64,000 nucleotides of DNA from the NCBI GenBank assembly GCA_037176725.1, contig JAZBRS010000044.1:9936001-10000000 (forward strand), written 5' to 3'. Under the pieces are notes generated by a model. That model worked only from the letters and a program-made list of their open reading frames with translations, did no database searches and had not been told where the DNA came from. The position numbers and the translations under genes were made by a program. Below are positions 11,985 to 23,879 of the stretch, in pieces. This stretch comes from Posidonia oceanica (Eukaryota > Streptophyta > Magnoliopsida > Alismatales > Posidoniaceae). How positions within the stretch are numbered: position 1 is the stretch's first letter; every line of letters begins with the position of its first letter.

Positions 11985-12141
11985 CTTTTTCTTCTTTTTT
12001 CCCTTTGATCTTCGTCCCTGTTTTCGCTGTTTTGAGTCGAGTTTCCTCCTCGGACCACTCGTGTATAGTGAACCTAGTTCTGATCGGTGCACGCAAGCTT
12101 TGGCATCGTGCTTGGACGATCCGAATTTCAGGATTACTACA

Positions 12142-13186
12142 CTTATCACTTTATTTTCTTTTCTCGACTGATGATCTGAAACTCATCACTTCCTGGTTGA
12201 TAAGTACGACATCTTATCACTTTGTTTTCTTTTCTCGGCTGATGATCAGAAACTCATCACTTCCTAGCTGATAAGTCCGACATCTTATCACTTCGTTGTC
12301 TTTTCTTGGCTGATAATCCGAAACTCATCACTTCCTGGCTGATAAGTCCGATATCTTATCACTTCGTTTTCTTTTCTCGACTGATGATCCGAAACTCATC
12401 ACTTCCTGCCTGATAAGTCCAACAACTTATCACTTGTTTTCTTTGCTCGATTGATGATCCGAAACTCATCATTTCCTGGCTGATAAGTCCGACATCTTAT
12501 CACTTTGTTTTCTTTTCTCGGCTGATGATCCGAAACTCATCACTTCCTAGCTGATAAGTCCGACATCTTATCACTTTGTTTTCTTTTCTCGGCTGATGAT
12601 CTGAAACTCATCACTTCCTGGCTGATAAGTCCGATATCTTATCACTTTGTTTTCTTTTCTCGGCTGATGATCCGAAACTCATCACTTCCTGGCTGATAAG
12701 TTCGATATCTTATCACTTTGTTTTCTTTTCTCTGCTGATGATCCGAAACTCATCACTTCCTGGCTAATAAGTCCAATATCTTATCACTTTGTTTTCTTTT
12801 CTCGGCTGATGATCCAAAACTCATAATTTCCTAGCTGATAAGTTCGACATCTTATTACTTTGTTTTCTTTTCTCGGCTGATGATCTGAAACTCATCACTT
12901 CCTGGATGATAAATCCGATATCTTATCACTTTGTTTTCTTTTCTCGGCTGATGATCCGAAACTCATCACTTCTTGGCTGATAAGTTCGATATCTTATCAC
13001 TTTGTTTTCTTTTCTCGGTTGATGATCCGAAACTCATCACTTCCTGGCTTATAAGTCCGATATCTTATCACTTTGTTTTCTTTTCTCGGCTGATGATCCA
13101 AAACTCATCACTTCTTGGCCGATAAGTCCAATATCTTATCACTTTGTTTCCTTTTCTTGGTTGATGATCCGAAACTCATCCCTTCC
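12142..13186 (+). repeat. 71-bp tandem array with two hairpins per unit (element B)
   Basis: About 15 copies of a 71-bp unit. Each holds TGATGA-TCCGAAAC-TCATCA and TGATAAG-TCCGACAT-CTTATCA, joined by CTTTGTTTTCTTTTCTCGGC and ACTTCCTGGC. The stems are kept in nearly all copies, and single-base changes are spread evenly. There is no open reading frame of note. Confidence 0.9.
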
Positions 13187-13530
13187 GTTTGATAGGACTG
13201 TAAACTATCGCTTCCGGTTGATAGGACCGTAAACTATCGCCTCCGGTTGATAGGACCGTAAACTATCCCTTCCGATTGATCGGACTATAAACTATCTCTT
13301 CTGGTTGATAGGACCGTAAACTATCGCTTCCGGTTGATAGGACCGTCAACTATCGCTTCCGATCGATATGTCCGAAACCTATCACTCTTCCATTGCTTTT
13401 ATGATTGATAAGTCTGAAACTTATCACTCCTTTCTCCCCTTTTTTGCAGTCGATGGCTCCGAAACCTGTCATTTGTTACATCGTTCCCCTTCCGGTCGGT
13501 AAGTCCAAAACTTACCAGTCACCATCCTTT
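13187..13530 (+). repeat. Array of shorter hairpins with changing stems (element B)
   Basis: Units of about 29 bp with GATAG-GACCGTAAA-CTATC (13190-13360), then TGATAAG-TCTGAAA-CTTATCA (near 13405) and GGTAAG-TCCAAAA-CTTACC (near 13497). The loop stays close to TCCGAAA while the stem changes on both sides. Confidence 0.8.
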
Positions 13531-14189
13531 GCACGGCTTCACTCCATGCAGATGAAGTCTCGCTTGCTTTGCCCCTTTTCTTGCTTTGCTTCTCTTCTCA
13601 GCAGGAAAAGATGCCCCTTTTCGTTTGCTTTCTTGATCTGAAGGAAGAGATGCCCCCTCTTCTTCCACGCATTTGCAGAATTTGCCCCTTCTTTTTCATT
13701 TGGCTTTAGCAATTTGCTTGCCTCGTCGGGCGAGGACAAGCTGTCTTTCTTCTCTTTCGGGCTGGTAGCCCTAACTTCCCAGGCGACATCCGTCATAATG
13801 TTAGGCGTCTTTTTTTTTCGGGCTGATACCCCTAACTATTCGATGATGAGTCTGTCAGCTCTCTAGGTTGATAACCTAAACTATCCGGTGATGGGTCTGT
13901 CAACTCATAATCATTTGCATTCGCATCATACATTAGGTTCCATTGCCCCAACATCGCATGTCAGGTAATTTACACCAGCATCGCATGCATACCAGCACTG
14001 CATTTTCTGCATGCGTCCCCAGCCGGATTGCATCTTACATTACTTTTACATACATCAACCCCGCATTACCTTATTTATAACATCGCATGCTAGGTAGTTA
14101 CAATAGCATGCATTGCATCTACATTTGCATCTGCATTTGCACCATCATTCTGCATTTGCATTGTGGCAACGAGTCGCGACTTTCGGTGC
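13531..14189 (+). other. Rest of the 3' non-coding region of element B
   Basis: No gene. It holds decayed copies of motifs known from element A: a GCTTCACTCC...GATGAAGTC hairpin (13530), GCCTCGTCGGGCGAGG (about 13720), GGTAG-CCCTAA-CTTCC (13764-13779) and two further CCTAA stem-loops near 13824 and 13870. Then comes a GCATT/GCATC-rich stretch (13910-14165). Confidence 0.6.
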
Positions 14190-14309
14190 ATCCGCTGAAA
14201 AAATGACTCACGTCGATAGCATTTGTGCTCTTGCTAGTGTCGGGTGGGCTATCTGGTCAACCCTGAGCCACGATCTCGCTACGCTTGACCTCGCTCAGGG
14301 AGGGGCATC
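14190..14309 (+). other. Conserved 3' terminal block and polypurine tract (element B)
   Basis: Holds GTGCATCCGCTG, AATGACTCACG, TCAACCCTGAGCC and the purine run CAGGGAGGGGCATC just before the LTR. It matches 8371-8511 in element A. Confidence 0.8.
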
Positions 14310-14624
14310 TATAGATACCCCATTTTGACAGACTTTTAGTTGGAGAATCTCCAGAGATTTGTTCAGTTTGTGACATGGTGAAACCCAATTCCAAATTAAT
14401 CCCAACCTAGCCAAACCTGATTTCTCAACTAAACCTAACCCAAAACCTTGACCTAATATCACTCAAACCCTCAAAACCAAGCCTAATCAACCCAGAAACA
14501 TTCCAAATACCCAGAACCCAACATCACAAGCCTTCATAAAGCCCAATACCCATTAGTGGATCAGGGACACGAAAATGGGTCAGGATTTCATTGTACAGGC
14601 CCAGTCCACTGAGTTGCATGTTTG

Positions 14625-14725
14625 GTCGCCACTTGTAGGGGCGACTAGACCCTGTCGCCACTCGCTGAGGCGACTAAATCTCGTCGCAACTCTAAGTGGT
14701 GACTGGGTTTGTCGCCGGCGAGACC
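14625..14725 (+). repeat. Alternating GTCGCC / GGCGAC inverted motifs (LTR B)
   Basis: GTCGCC and GGCGAC alternate about every 15 bases, so each copy can pair with either neighbour. The cluster lies about 315 bases from the LTR start, comparable to the first hairpin module of LTRs A, E and C. Confidence 0.65.
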
Positions 14726-15661
14726 AGTGACTCTCTACAACTCAGACCACCGCTTGAATTTCTTCCCGCCTGCCACCACGTCCTCTCCCTCACTTACTTT
14801 CCACTACCTCCATGCACTACACGCCAACGGCCACTTACTTCCCTGCCAATGGTCACCCTCTCCGTCAGCGGTCTTCCCGCTCTCTCCCATGCCACTGACC
14901 GGCCGACCTGCAACCCTGCCACTGATGACTTCTTCGTCGTCCTTCCCTGCCCGCTCCTGCGCCACTTACTTCCTCGACTGCCAAGCCTGCTCTCAGCCAC
15001 CCTCACTGCCACCACCTGCTCCACTGAGCTCTTGGCCGGCGAACAAAACCAATGCACCCATCATTGTAACACACGACCACGGCGAGCATCTTAGAGCGAT
15101 TCCCTTCTTCCCTTGTGCGTTCCAGTGAGAATTCAAGCCTTCCCAAGCCTCCCACACCTCGCCGTGCCACGGGAACCCATCGCTAGCCTTATTCCCCAAC
15201 TCTTTTCATCTTCTCCGATGAGCCACAGAGGTGAAACACCTCATCCCATTGTCTGTCTGAGGGTCCGGGAACGTTCTCGGAACTCCTCCCTTCACGGCTG
15301 AGTGACTCGACAGCCTCCTTGCTCTCTTGGCCGTGCCAACGGCCGACGACGTGCGGCAACACTGGCCAACGGCCAGCGGCGGTGGGAAAGAGGCACTTGC
15401 CTCTTCTCTTGGCCTGCGGATGCTTCCCTCACGTCCCCCTCATCGTCGCAAGGCTTCCTAGCTGACTCGTAAGGTCGCTGGCCGCTCACACGACTGGCCT
15501 CCTACGAACTCCGACGGCGCAAAGAGGAGGAGGTGGGTAGAGCACTCCAAGCCGCCATTTTCCACACCGAAGGTGTGGCTGGGTTCATGGGAACGTCGTC
15601 GTCGTTCTCCGATCCTCCCCAGCCTTTTCCACTTTGCCTAGAGCGAGTAGTTCGCTGTTGA

Positions 15662-16164
15662 AGTCCATTCATCGGACTGCTAGATCAGCCACCGCTGCAA
15701 GTGGCGACTGACCTGCAACTTCGAACCGTCGTCGACTGATCTTTGGGCCGACGCTCCGGGCGATCCAGGCCATCATTTTGCTTATTTCTTGTATGTCTGT
15801 GGTTGTAGATGTATTCTCTTTAATGTCATATACTTGGTTGCTTGCTTTGCATCGCGTGTAGTGCGATATTTGGCTCCAAAGTCCACTGTTCGGACTGCCT
15901 GATTGCCGAGGTGTCGCCCTGCAACTTTGGTAGTCCATTGGCTGGACTTTGAGCCGGTGTATCTCATTATCCAAGCCTCTGTTTTAGGTGATTTTTGTTT
16001 CCTTGTAAACATGGTTGATTGCTCTACAGCTTTGCATCTTTAGTTTTCAATCTTGCATGGCTTTGGATGCGGGATTTGGTCATAGAGTTCGGTCCTGGAC
16101 TACTAGTTGAGCTGCCACTCACACCGGCGACTCGACTGTGTTTTAACAGTCCACCGGCTGGACT
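15662..16164 (+). repeat. Spaced AGTCC-N7-GGACT hairpins (LTR B)
   Basis: Hairpins lie at 15662-15678, 15880-15896, 15932-15948 and 16148-16164. The spacings of about 218 and 216 bases between equivalent hairpins are close to the 230-base spacing of the modules in LTRs A, E and C, but the sequence is different. Confidence 0.65.
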
Positions 16165-17490
16165 TTAGGCCGTCGTATCTCATTACCCATATTTCCATGT
16201 TACAAAGTAATTGCATAGTTTCAATCTTGGATATGCCATCTTTAATTCTATATGCTTGGTTTCCTATTTTGCATAGTCTTCATAGCTTGTTTTTGGCAGC
16301 AAAGGCTACTGCTTGGGAGTACTGTGCATGGCTTTGTCACTTGGGAGCACAGCGACTTATTCAAGCACCTCTCAAAGTGGCAACCTGGTCAATTGCTGCT
16401 CTCAGCGACGACCCACATTGCAGTCCAGGCAGTGGGCTGTCCGCTCACTTGCCGCCTTCTCGGCTTGTTGATCGACTTGCTTTAATGCCAGCTTTAATCG
16501 TACAAATGCTATCTTTAATGTTACGTCCCTAGTTTTGTATTTCTTATGATTTTCTTAGCTTTCCTCGGTGATGATTGCCACAGTATTGGTAGCAGGGTAT
16601 GTGCTCCATGTCGCCTATGCTACCGACAACAGGCACTGTCGCCGCTCAGACCAGCGATCCCCGCAGTGATCCAGGCAGCAGGCATAGCCACTCCCACTGT
16701 CGCCTCATTGTTTTATTTGACTCCTTTGGTTTCAGTTTCGCTTTTCCTTGCTTGTTTGTCGCCTTTCTACAATGCTTTAACTTTAATTAATTGCTTTTAA
16801 ACAAGGTTTGCTAAGCTTCGCATGGTTTATAATTGCATCTTGCATACCACCTCAGGGCGAATATGAACCGGCATTCATTTGCCAACATTTGCCACACAAC
16901 AGCAGATCAGTTAAGAACAATCGATTCCCTGAGCACATCGGGGGTGCCTAACACCTTCCCCACACGTAACAGGAGTCCTTACCCTTTCTCTGGACCACAT
17001 TGATTCTGTGTCACACATTTGGATTGGATTTTGCATGCTTCAGAAATGCATAGGTTTTCTTCGCATGTTCCTTATACGGTTTTCCTAGTTTTTCCATTTT
17101 AATAAATTAGGTGGCGACTCCTTGTCTTTCCTTTCATTTTCCTTTTGAGTTTGTCTCTACTTTTTTGATGTTTTCGAGTCGAATATTCCTCCTCGGATCT
17201 ACCCACTAATAGTGACCAATTATTGGTCGGTGCGCGTAAGCTTTGGTAATGTGCATGGATGCGCCGATTTTTAGGGATACTACAGTCGGTAATATTGTTG
17301 AGACTGTGGTTTCTGTCCAATGTTGGAATCCAGGATACTTGCACTTGCAGAATTGGACCGATGCTTGGTAGATAGGCAAGCTCTAAGTTGGGACCCCCAC
17401 GAACGGAGCTAAGATGGGACAGGAGAAGAGATCACATCGATGAGATCAGAAGGATCCATCAGGGGAAGGTTGGAATCAATAAGGACGGGA

Positions 17491-19836
17491 TCAAGAAGAT
17501 ATCACATCGATGAGATCAAAAGGATCCAACGAAGGAAGGTTGGAAACTGTAAGGACAGGATCAAGAAGATGCACCCTTGAGGTCCCAGCATCCTCGGAGC
17601 TTGGAGGCTCAAACGAGGAAAGGCCGGCTATACTAGTCTGTGCAGGTGCAGGTGTGTGTGCTGCCTCCTGTGTGTTGATGATAATGATCCCATTGTCAAT
17701 CAAATCCTGGACAACATTTCAGAGAGTGTAGCATGCATCCATCGAATGTCTGTTGTTACGATGGAATTTGTAGTACAAGTGCACACGATACCACCATGGA
17801 AGAGGATCTGGTGGTGGGCGAACCTCTAGAAACTGTAGGTATGACGCAACCTTAGGAAAGACGGCATTCAGTCGCTTGGCTAACGGAGTGTAATCATTCT
17901 CTTGGCGGCAGGGCCTTCTTCATCCCGGTTGCTGTCCTTATCGAGTTGGTGCGACATGATGCACTGGCTCGATGGTGGTGGTGCTTTGTGTAGTGTGGGG
18001 AATACTAGGTGCAGATGCAAGCTGAGGTGAACAAGACTGGCTCTCTGCAGGGGTAGGCTCTGTGGGAGGATCGATGTATGCGACAACTGGCTTCTTGTAG
18101 TAGCTGACATCAGAGCCGTTGTTGCCTTTGTTGCCGCTGTTGTTGCCATTGTTGTGCTTGGCAAATGCAGAGAGAGCGAGAAAGCTACCACTACGGAGTG
18201 AACCTTCCACGCGGGCACTTGCCCGAATTAGGGATGAAAAGGTGGTGATAGGCTGGATGCTCAACAAGCCCCTATGTCTGGCTGCGCTCCTCGAATGATA
18301 ATTTCGATAGACTCCTCGTCGGAGGGCCTATCTCGAACTTGTGAGGTGAGGGTGCGCCATCGGCCGACATACTCCCTGAACGACATGTAGGGTCTCTGTC
18401 TGTTGGCATCAAGATCCTCGCGCTTTGGGATCAAGTCGAAGTTGAACGAGTACTGCTCTAGGAACGCCTGGCTGAGGTCGTCCCAAGTCTTAATGGAGGC
18501 CATGTCAAGTGGAGTGAACTACTTGAGAGTTGGACCAATCAGACTCTTTTGGAATAGTCGGATTAATAACGTATCGTCAGCTTGAAGCTATGCGAGGTCT
18601 CCGCAGTATGCTCGAAGATGAGAGATAAGGCAGCCCCTACCATTGTATTTTTTGAATTCCAGGATACGAAAATTCGCTGAGTACAACCTCTGGGAAATAA
18701 CAGAGGTCCCGAAACTGGTAGGGCCGGCGGTCCATGCCCTGCGATGATCGTAGTGCTCTCTTTAGATCACTCATCCTAGCAAGGAGTGCGTCTGAGGGCG
18801 CTACTGATGGAGATTGTGCAGGTGGGGTAGGAGCCACGTACGCTGAATAAGCTACACCGGAGCGGTCCCCCAAATCTACCATCGTGCCACTTGGTGTCAT
18901 GGCGCGAGGGCCAACGTACCCGTGCGATAGTGTAGAGGGTGGTGGTATGCATGTTAGGGGAAGGAACTGCTGATGTACAGGGTTTAAGTATGCAGGATGC
19001 TGTGCAATGTAAGGTGCAGAATGGGGAAGCAATAGCTGCTACACTGGTATGGTGCCAGGTATTGGGATCTGTGCATACTGTGCTCTTGCCAACCCAAGAG
19101 GCTGACCACCAGATACTAGAGGTGGATACTGTGTGCTAAGTGGTGCTTGTGTTGGAGGCATGGCTGTCACCCCCATCGCCAGTGCAGTGAGAAGATGGGA
19201 CGATGGCTGAGGCGGAGGTGCTATGGGGTGAGCCTGCAAAGCTAAAGTGGGCTGCACCGGAACCCTAGGGGTTAGAGGAGGAGGGACCGAAGGAGCGAAG
19301 GGAAGAGCCATGCCTCACAACTTCTGAACCGTAGCTATCAGATGTTGCACTTGCACGGTAGAGGTCTCGTCGACCGACGAGCCAGGATGGAAAGAGGTGT
19401 CTACTGAATGGGACACGAGAGCTACAAAGTCGAGTGAGTCAGATCCTAAAGCAAAGATAGCCGTAGTTGGCTGAATTCCTGAAACAAGAAGGTATAAGGA
19501 AGGGACAAGAGGTGGGACTTCAGGAGCCTGAGTGGTAGCCACCGGGACAGATTCGGTGATAGGCTCCAAATCGACTAAGGTCCGCGGTCGTCCTGGAGTA
19601 TGCAGAGGATCGTCATGCACCCTGAAGTGGAATGCATGGAGAGAAGGGGAGGCCGTAGAAGCCAAAGTAAGGCAAGGAGGGATCGAAATGGGGATCTCCT
19701 CCAAATCAGTGGAAGCAAGAGGCTCGCTGGTATACTTGGCCATGGCTGATTGTGAGCGGGTAAGGATAGGGCTGTGGTGAAAACCATGAGGATGAGACCT
19801 ACGAGGAGCTATCGTCGAAAATGACGAATAACTCAA
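17491..19836 (-). pseudogene. gag: Decayed gag (element C)
   Basis: Capsid protein gene, read from 19836 downwards. The N-terminal part is proline- and serine-rich and carries a TRSQSAMAKYT motif matching SAMAQ in elements D and E. The Retrotrans_gag domain spans about 18640-18200 (SLIGPTLK, then ASIKTWDDLSQAFLEQYSFN and EYVGRWR). The later CCHC-like knuckle has lost its first cysteine (Tyr, then FHRNNRH and a final Cys near 17770). Several stops and frame changes break it. Nothing of protease or pol follows before the border at 17285. Confidence 0.85.
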
Positions 19837-20409
19837 GGAAAGATTGTCGAGAAAATGTCGCTATAAGGGTATCAGGGAAGGAACGACTCGAACTCCGACT
19901 AAGGATCTCACTCTCTAACCTGTTACAACACCCAAAAGCAAATGTCAGATCTTAGATAAACAAATGCAAGTGTTATTAGGGTGGCATGATGCATATGAAT
20001 GCTTTCTAATATGCTCTCTCACCAATCTAAGTGTGTCCTAGTAGACATTCTACTCCGGGTACTCATAAGGGGATGTAGGTCTCCGACTCAAGGATAGAAA
20101 GCAGGTGCCCGTTCTAAACCCTGGCTAAGGCTCAGGCAGAGAATAGGTGGTGCATTAGGAGCTTCGACTACTACTGTAGCAGCAAGTTCATACTAACATC
20201 GACACGACCCTAGACAAGGGGAGACAGATCGGCAACTCATCCCATGCCATAGCCATGGAACAAGAGACCAGGACCGCCCTTCGTAGACTGATGGGTGGAC
20301 TCGGAGCAGAAAATATGCATGCCCCTAGTATGATCAATCATGCGAGTATGCTTGATATTTTTTTTACTTGATTTTTTTTGTTAACCAAGGGGTAAAATGT
20401 GAATGATTG
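19837..20409 (-). other. Leader of element C, gag-proximal part
   Basis: Untranslated leader. It includes the block with GCTCTCTCACCAATC and CCTAGTAGAC (about 20010-20050) and the block around 20200-20310, both also found in D (31260-31590) and E (48700-49010). No open frame is supported. The last five bases (GATTG) may be the target-site copy of element D. Confidence 0.6.
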
Positions 20410-21002
20410 TGTGAATGCCAGATCCCACAGATTCGGACCGGAGGGGGTCCGAAAGAGAGAGGTCTTCACGGATAGCGACGCGAAGAAGGAAAGCAAAAGA
20501 TAAGACAAAACAGAGTCGCCACCTAGTATATTCAATCGGGAGACTAGGAAAACCGAGGAAAGCATAGAAAACATGCAGATGAATGCAATGTTATGCAGAA
20601 TGTACGACTCGTGCCAAGGATGAGGGCAAAATGGTCACTACGGGCCAAAGAAAGGGTAAGGACTCCTGTTACGTGTGGGGAAGGTGTTAGGCACCCCCGA
20701 CACGCTCGAGGAATCGGTCTTTCTTGGCTAATCTCACTTGCATTTGCAGGATGTCGGCAATGCTTGCCTAATTGCACGTCCCAGGGATGAGGAATGCTGT
20801 GCCATGCTATGATTGCTAAAATGTGTGCCTAGGTGGCTAAATGCATGCCGTAAGTACCACGATGCATGAGAAAAAGGTAAACGTGCAGCCTATGTGCTCA
20901 GCTACGCTGTCAGTGTTCCGAACGGGATGGACCCTGGTTCGTAAGAACTCTAGACAGTAAACATCACTGCCCTAATGCAAATGCAGGCGATAAAACAAAA
21001 CG

Positions 21003-21370
21003 TCGAGCAAAACTCACGCAATGCAAGTGTGCAACAAGCAAAGGGGAAGCAAAACGAGGGCGGAAAACCTACTGATGCAAGTAAGAAACAAAACATTGAT
21101 TAAAGCCACACAATGCAAGTACAAAAGAAGCATAAGGGAAAGAAAACAAGGGCAGAAAAGCCAAGTAAAACCACATGATGCCAGTGTAAAACAAGCAAAG
21201 GGGAAAGAAAACAGAAACAATAAACCAAGTAAAACCACACGATGCAAGTGTAAAACAAGCAAAGGGGAAAGAAAGCAAGAGCGGAAAGCATCAAGGAAAA
21301 CCACACAATGCAAGTGTAAAACAAGCAAATGGGAAAGAAAACAAGGGCGAAAAACCCTAATCTACATGCA
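21003..21370 (-). repeat. 57-60-bp tandem array, six units (3' LTR of D)
   Basis: Units based on ATGCAAGTGTAAAACAAGC and GGGGAAAGAAAACAAGGGC. The partner LTR has only four units (32820-33070), which explains most of the LTR length difference. Confidence 0.8.
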
Positions 21371-22150
21371 CGAGAAAACAGGGTGCGAAAACAAGACATG
21401 CAGTGCAAGTGACAGGCATTAAGTCATATGCAGTGATTCAGATGGACTTATCTTGAAGATCTGAGGCCTGATCTGAAATAACTTTGGTTAGAATGAAAGA
21501 TCATTCAACCAAGAAGACCTGGATAGTTAGATCGTGAAGATCCAATGGTTCGATCAAAAGTTATTCAGGTTTCAAGTTAGATGGCTCAAGGGCCAAAAAA
21601 AAGTGATCTAAGTGGGGGCCTAAGTGCAAATTACTCCTATGTGTGTGCAATGCAGGGTGTCCTACATGCAATGAGGCTAAGAGGTGCTCAAACAGGTGCT
21701 AGAGTGCAATATGCAATGATATGAGGATGCTATGCATGCAAAATGCAAAGGTAGGGACCTAAGTGTAATTAAAGTAAATGCAGGGTCCTATATGCAAAAA
21801 AATAGAAAAATGAAATGCAACAGGATAAATGCATGCTAAAATGTAGATGCAGTAGAGTATGGGGCCAAGAGGGGCCAAATGCAATGCTAAACAGAAGGCA
21901 GGCATGCAATAAAGCAATAAAAGGACCTACATGTAGTTTTAATAACATGTGGGGCTTAAATGTAATGCAAAAGTAGCAGGTAAACAGACAATAGTAGATT
22001 TTAGGACTAACATGCAATTAGACCTAACTGTTGAATTTAAAATGCAAGGTAGGGTGTAAGCATGAAGAAACTATGCATAAGGACCTACATGCAATTTTGA
22101 AAACATGTAGGGTTAAATAGGCATGCAAACAAACAACAATTTGAAAGCAT

Positions 22151-22850
22151 GGACTGAAATGCAATTTGTAAAACTGTTGGACATTTAAAGCAATGCAATA
22201 TGATTAAAATTGCAATTTAAATGATGCATGTATGTAAAATGGACTTAAATGTAATAAACACAAGTCACAGGACTTTATTGCATTGTAATAAAGTATAAAA
22301 TTGCATTGAAATGGCAGTTGTAAGCAAACTGGACCTAAAAGCAATAATGTAAACTTGCTGGACTTTTTTACAATGTAATAAGGTTTAAAAGTCTCATTTA
22401 AATCACAATTCAAAGTAAACTAAACTCAAATGTAATAATTGAAACTTGTTGGACTTTACTGCAATGTATTAAAGTTTAAAAATCATATTTAAATCACAGT
22501 TGAAATCAAATTGGACTAAAATGTAATAATTAAAACCCAGAGGGCTTTATTACAATGCAATAAGGTTTGAAACTACATTTAAATCACAAATAACATGTGA
22601 TTGGACCTAAATGCAATTCTTAAAACATGTAGACATTTAATTCAATGCAGTATAGTTGTTAATGCAAATTAAATGACTTATCAATTGAAATAGGACTGAA
22701 ATGCAAAAGTAAAAAAACATGAGGACCTAATTGCAATGCAGTAAAGTAAAAAAATAGAAATTAAATGATTTGAATTGAAACAGGACTAAAATGTAAATAT
22801 AATAATTTGTAGTATTTTAATTCAATGTATTAACGAAAACAAAAATAAAA
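22151..22850 (-). repeat. AT-rich array with 91-bp period (3' LTR of D)
   Basis: The motif GGACYTAAATGYAAT recurs at about 22151, 22241, 22331, 22422, 22515, 22606, 22694 and 22785, i.e. every 88-93 bases. The units between are strongly diverged. The partner LTR has the same array at about 33863-34560. Confidence 0.7.
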
Positions 22851-23879
22851 ACATTAGCTTGCTACAGTGCACAGTGCCGCCTGATGTCTGCCTGCCTGCG
22901 TTGGAGAAGGCGAGGCTTCCAACGGCGGTCCGGCGGTGATCCGGCGAAGTTGAGGCACGCGGAGGCTCAGGGCAGACTCCATGAGTGTTTTGGTGAGTCC
23001 AGCGGTGTGCGGCGGTGGTCAGGGCATGCTGACGACGTCGATGGCTGGTTGTAGCGACGACCGGAGGTGGCACAGTCGCTGGAGGCAGCAACGGCACGAA
23101 GGAGGTGCTGAGCTGAGTCGGGGCGAGTCCGGCGAAGGTCTGGGTGTGATCGGCTGAGCGGTGGAGGCAGGAGCGCTGCAGAGGGCGTTCGCTGCGGTCA
23201 GCCGGCGCTGGAGACGAAGACCGGAGCGGCAGAAGGCGGCAAGTGCACCGAAGCTCTAAAATTACTTCTAACTAGCTAGAAAGCTTAAGATGGATGTGAG
23301 GAGGCTGGGAAGAGAGACGATTACCTGCGCAGGAGGCTGAGATGAGCTGCCGGTCTCCGGTGGGTGCAGCGGCACAGGCGGAGGTTGTAGAGGCGCGTGG
23401 AGGCTCGATAGACTTGCGGCGTGATCGGGAGAGGTTGCTGGTGGCGCAAGGATGCTTCTGGGCCAACTAGGAGGTCGCTCAGCCGTGCGAAACTAGGAAA
23501 CCGATTTTGGGTCTCATTGTGGAATTTCTGCTCTCTTTTGGGCTATGTCTCTCTCTCAAGCTCAGGGCTCTCTCTCTGGGATCGTGGCGGCCTGAGGGAG
23601 GTTGAGGAGATGTCAGATGGATGTGAGGAAGGCTATGGGTGGCTAATTTCGTGAAGGCTGTCAGTGGAGACTGTGGAGGAAGATGGGTTCTCTCTAGGGG
23701 AACTCTCTCTCAATCGCTCTGTGTGTGTGCTGGAAGTGTTCATGAATGAGTGAGGATGAGGTGAGGTGAATGGAGTTTCGGCTGGGGGTGTTAGCAAAGG
23801 AGGGAAGCCAAGTGGATGTCGACAGTAAGTGGGTGGCAGGCAGAAGTCGGAGGCGGTGGTGAGAGGCTGAGGGAGCGTG

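Larger units (their letters stand above)
1..12141 (+). mobile_element. Element A: Ty3/gypsy (Tat/Ogre-type) retrotransposon, 5' end missing
   Basis: The window opens inside the linker before reverse transcriptase. In order follow a decayed pol, a non-coding spacer, an extra ORF, a hairpin array, a polypurine tract and a 3' LTR ending in CTACA at 12141. The whole of 1-8510 matches the corresponding part of element E (54600-61690), and its LTR matches the LTR of E at both ends, so A and E are one family. The 5' LTR, gag and protease lie to the left of the window. The base that follows the LTR belongs to the 71-bp repeat array of element B, so A probably inserted into that array. The target duplication cannot be checked. 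Confidence 0.9.
8512..12141 (+). repeat. 3' LTR of element A
   Basis: It begins TGTAGACACCCC after the polypurine tract and ends TTACTACA, 3630 bp. Inside, in order: a CCAAACC-rich start, a GC-rich stretch (8780-9700) with proline-rich open frames, seven double-hairpin modules, a GCATCGTTTTCC tandem block, the family core shared by the complete LTRs here, an AATAAA site and the terminal GATCGGTGCACGCAAGCTTTGG region. The LTR of element E has the same order. Confidence 0.9.
12142..17284 (+). mobile_element. Element B: 3' end of a related retrotransposon
   Basis: Only a hairpin array, the conserved 3' terminal block, a polypurine tract and an LTR remain. No coding region is present. The left border is the end of LTR A. 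The right border, TACTACA at 17284, is the LTR end and is followed by unrelated sequence without a primer-binding site, as expected of a 3' LTR. Confidence 0.8.
14310..17284 (+). repeat. 3' LTR of element B
   Basis: The start is TATAGATACCCC, a decayed TGTAGACACCCC, and the end is GGGATACTACA, 2975 bp. It has the same plan as LTR A: pyrimidine-rich start, GC-rich stretch, spaced inverted motifs, core, AATAAA (17101) with TGGCGACTCC (17112-17121), and a GGTCGGTGCGCGTAAGC tail. The middle does not match LTR A by eye. Confidence 0.85.

Noticed and set aside
12142..13186. Regular repeats resembling a CRISPR array
   Set aside because: The whole 71-bp unit is repeated without unique spacers, and the context is a plant retrotransposon.
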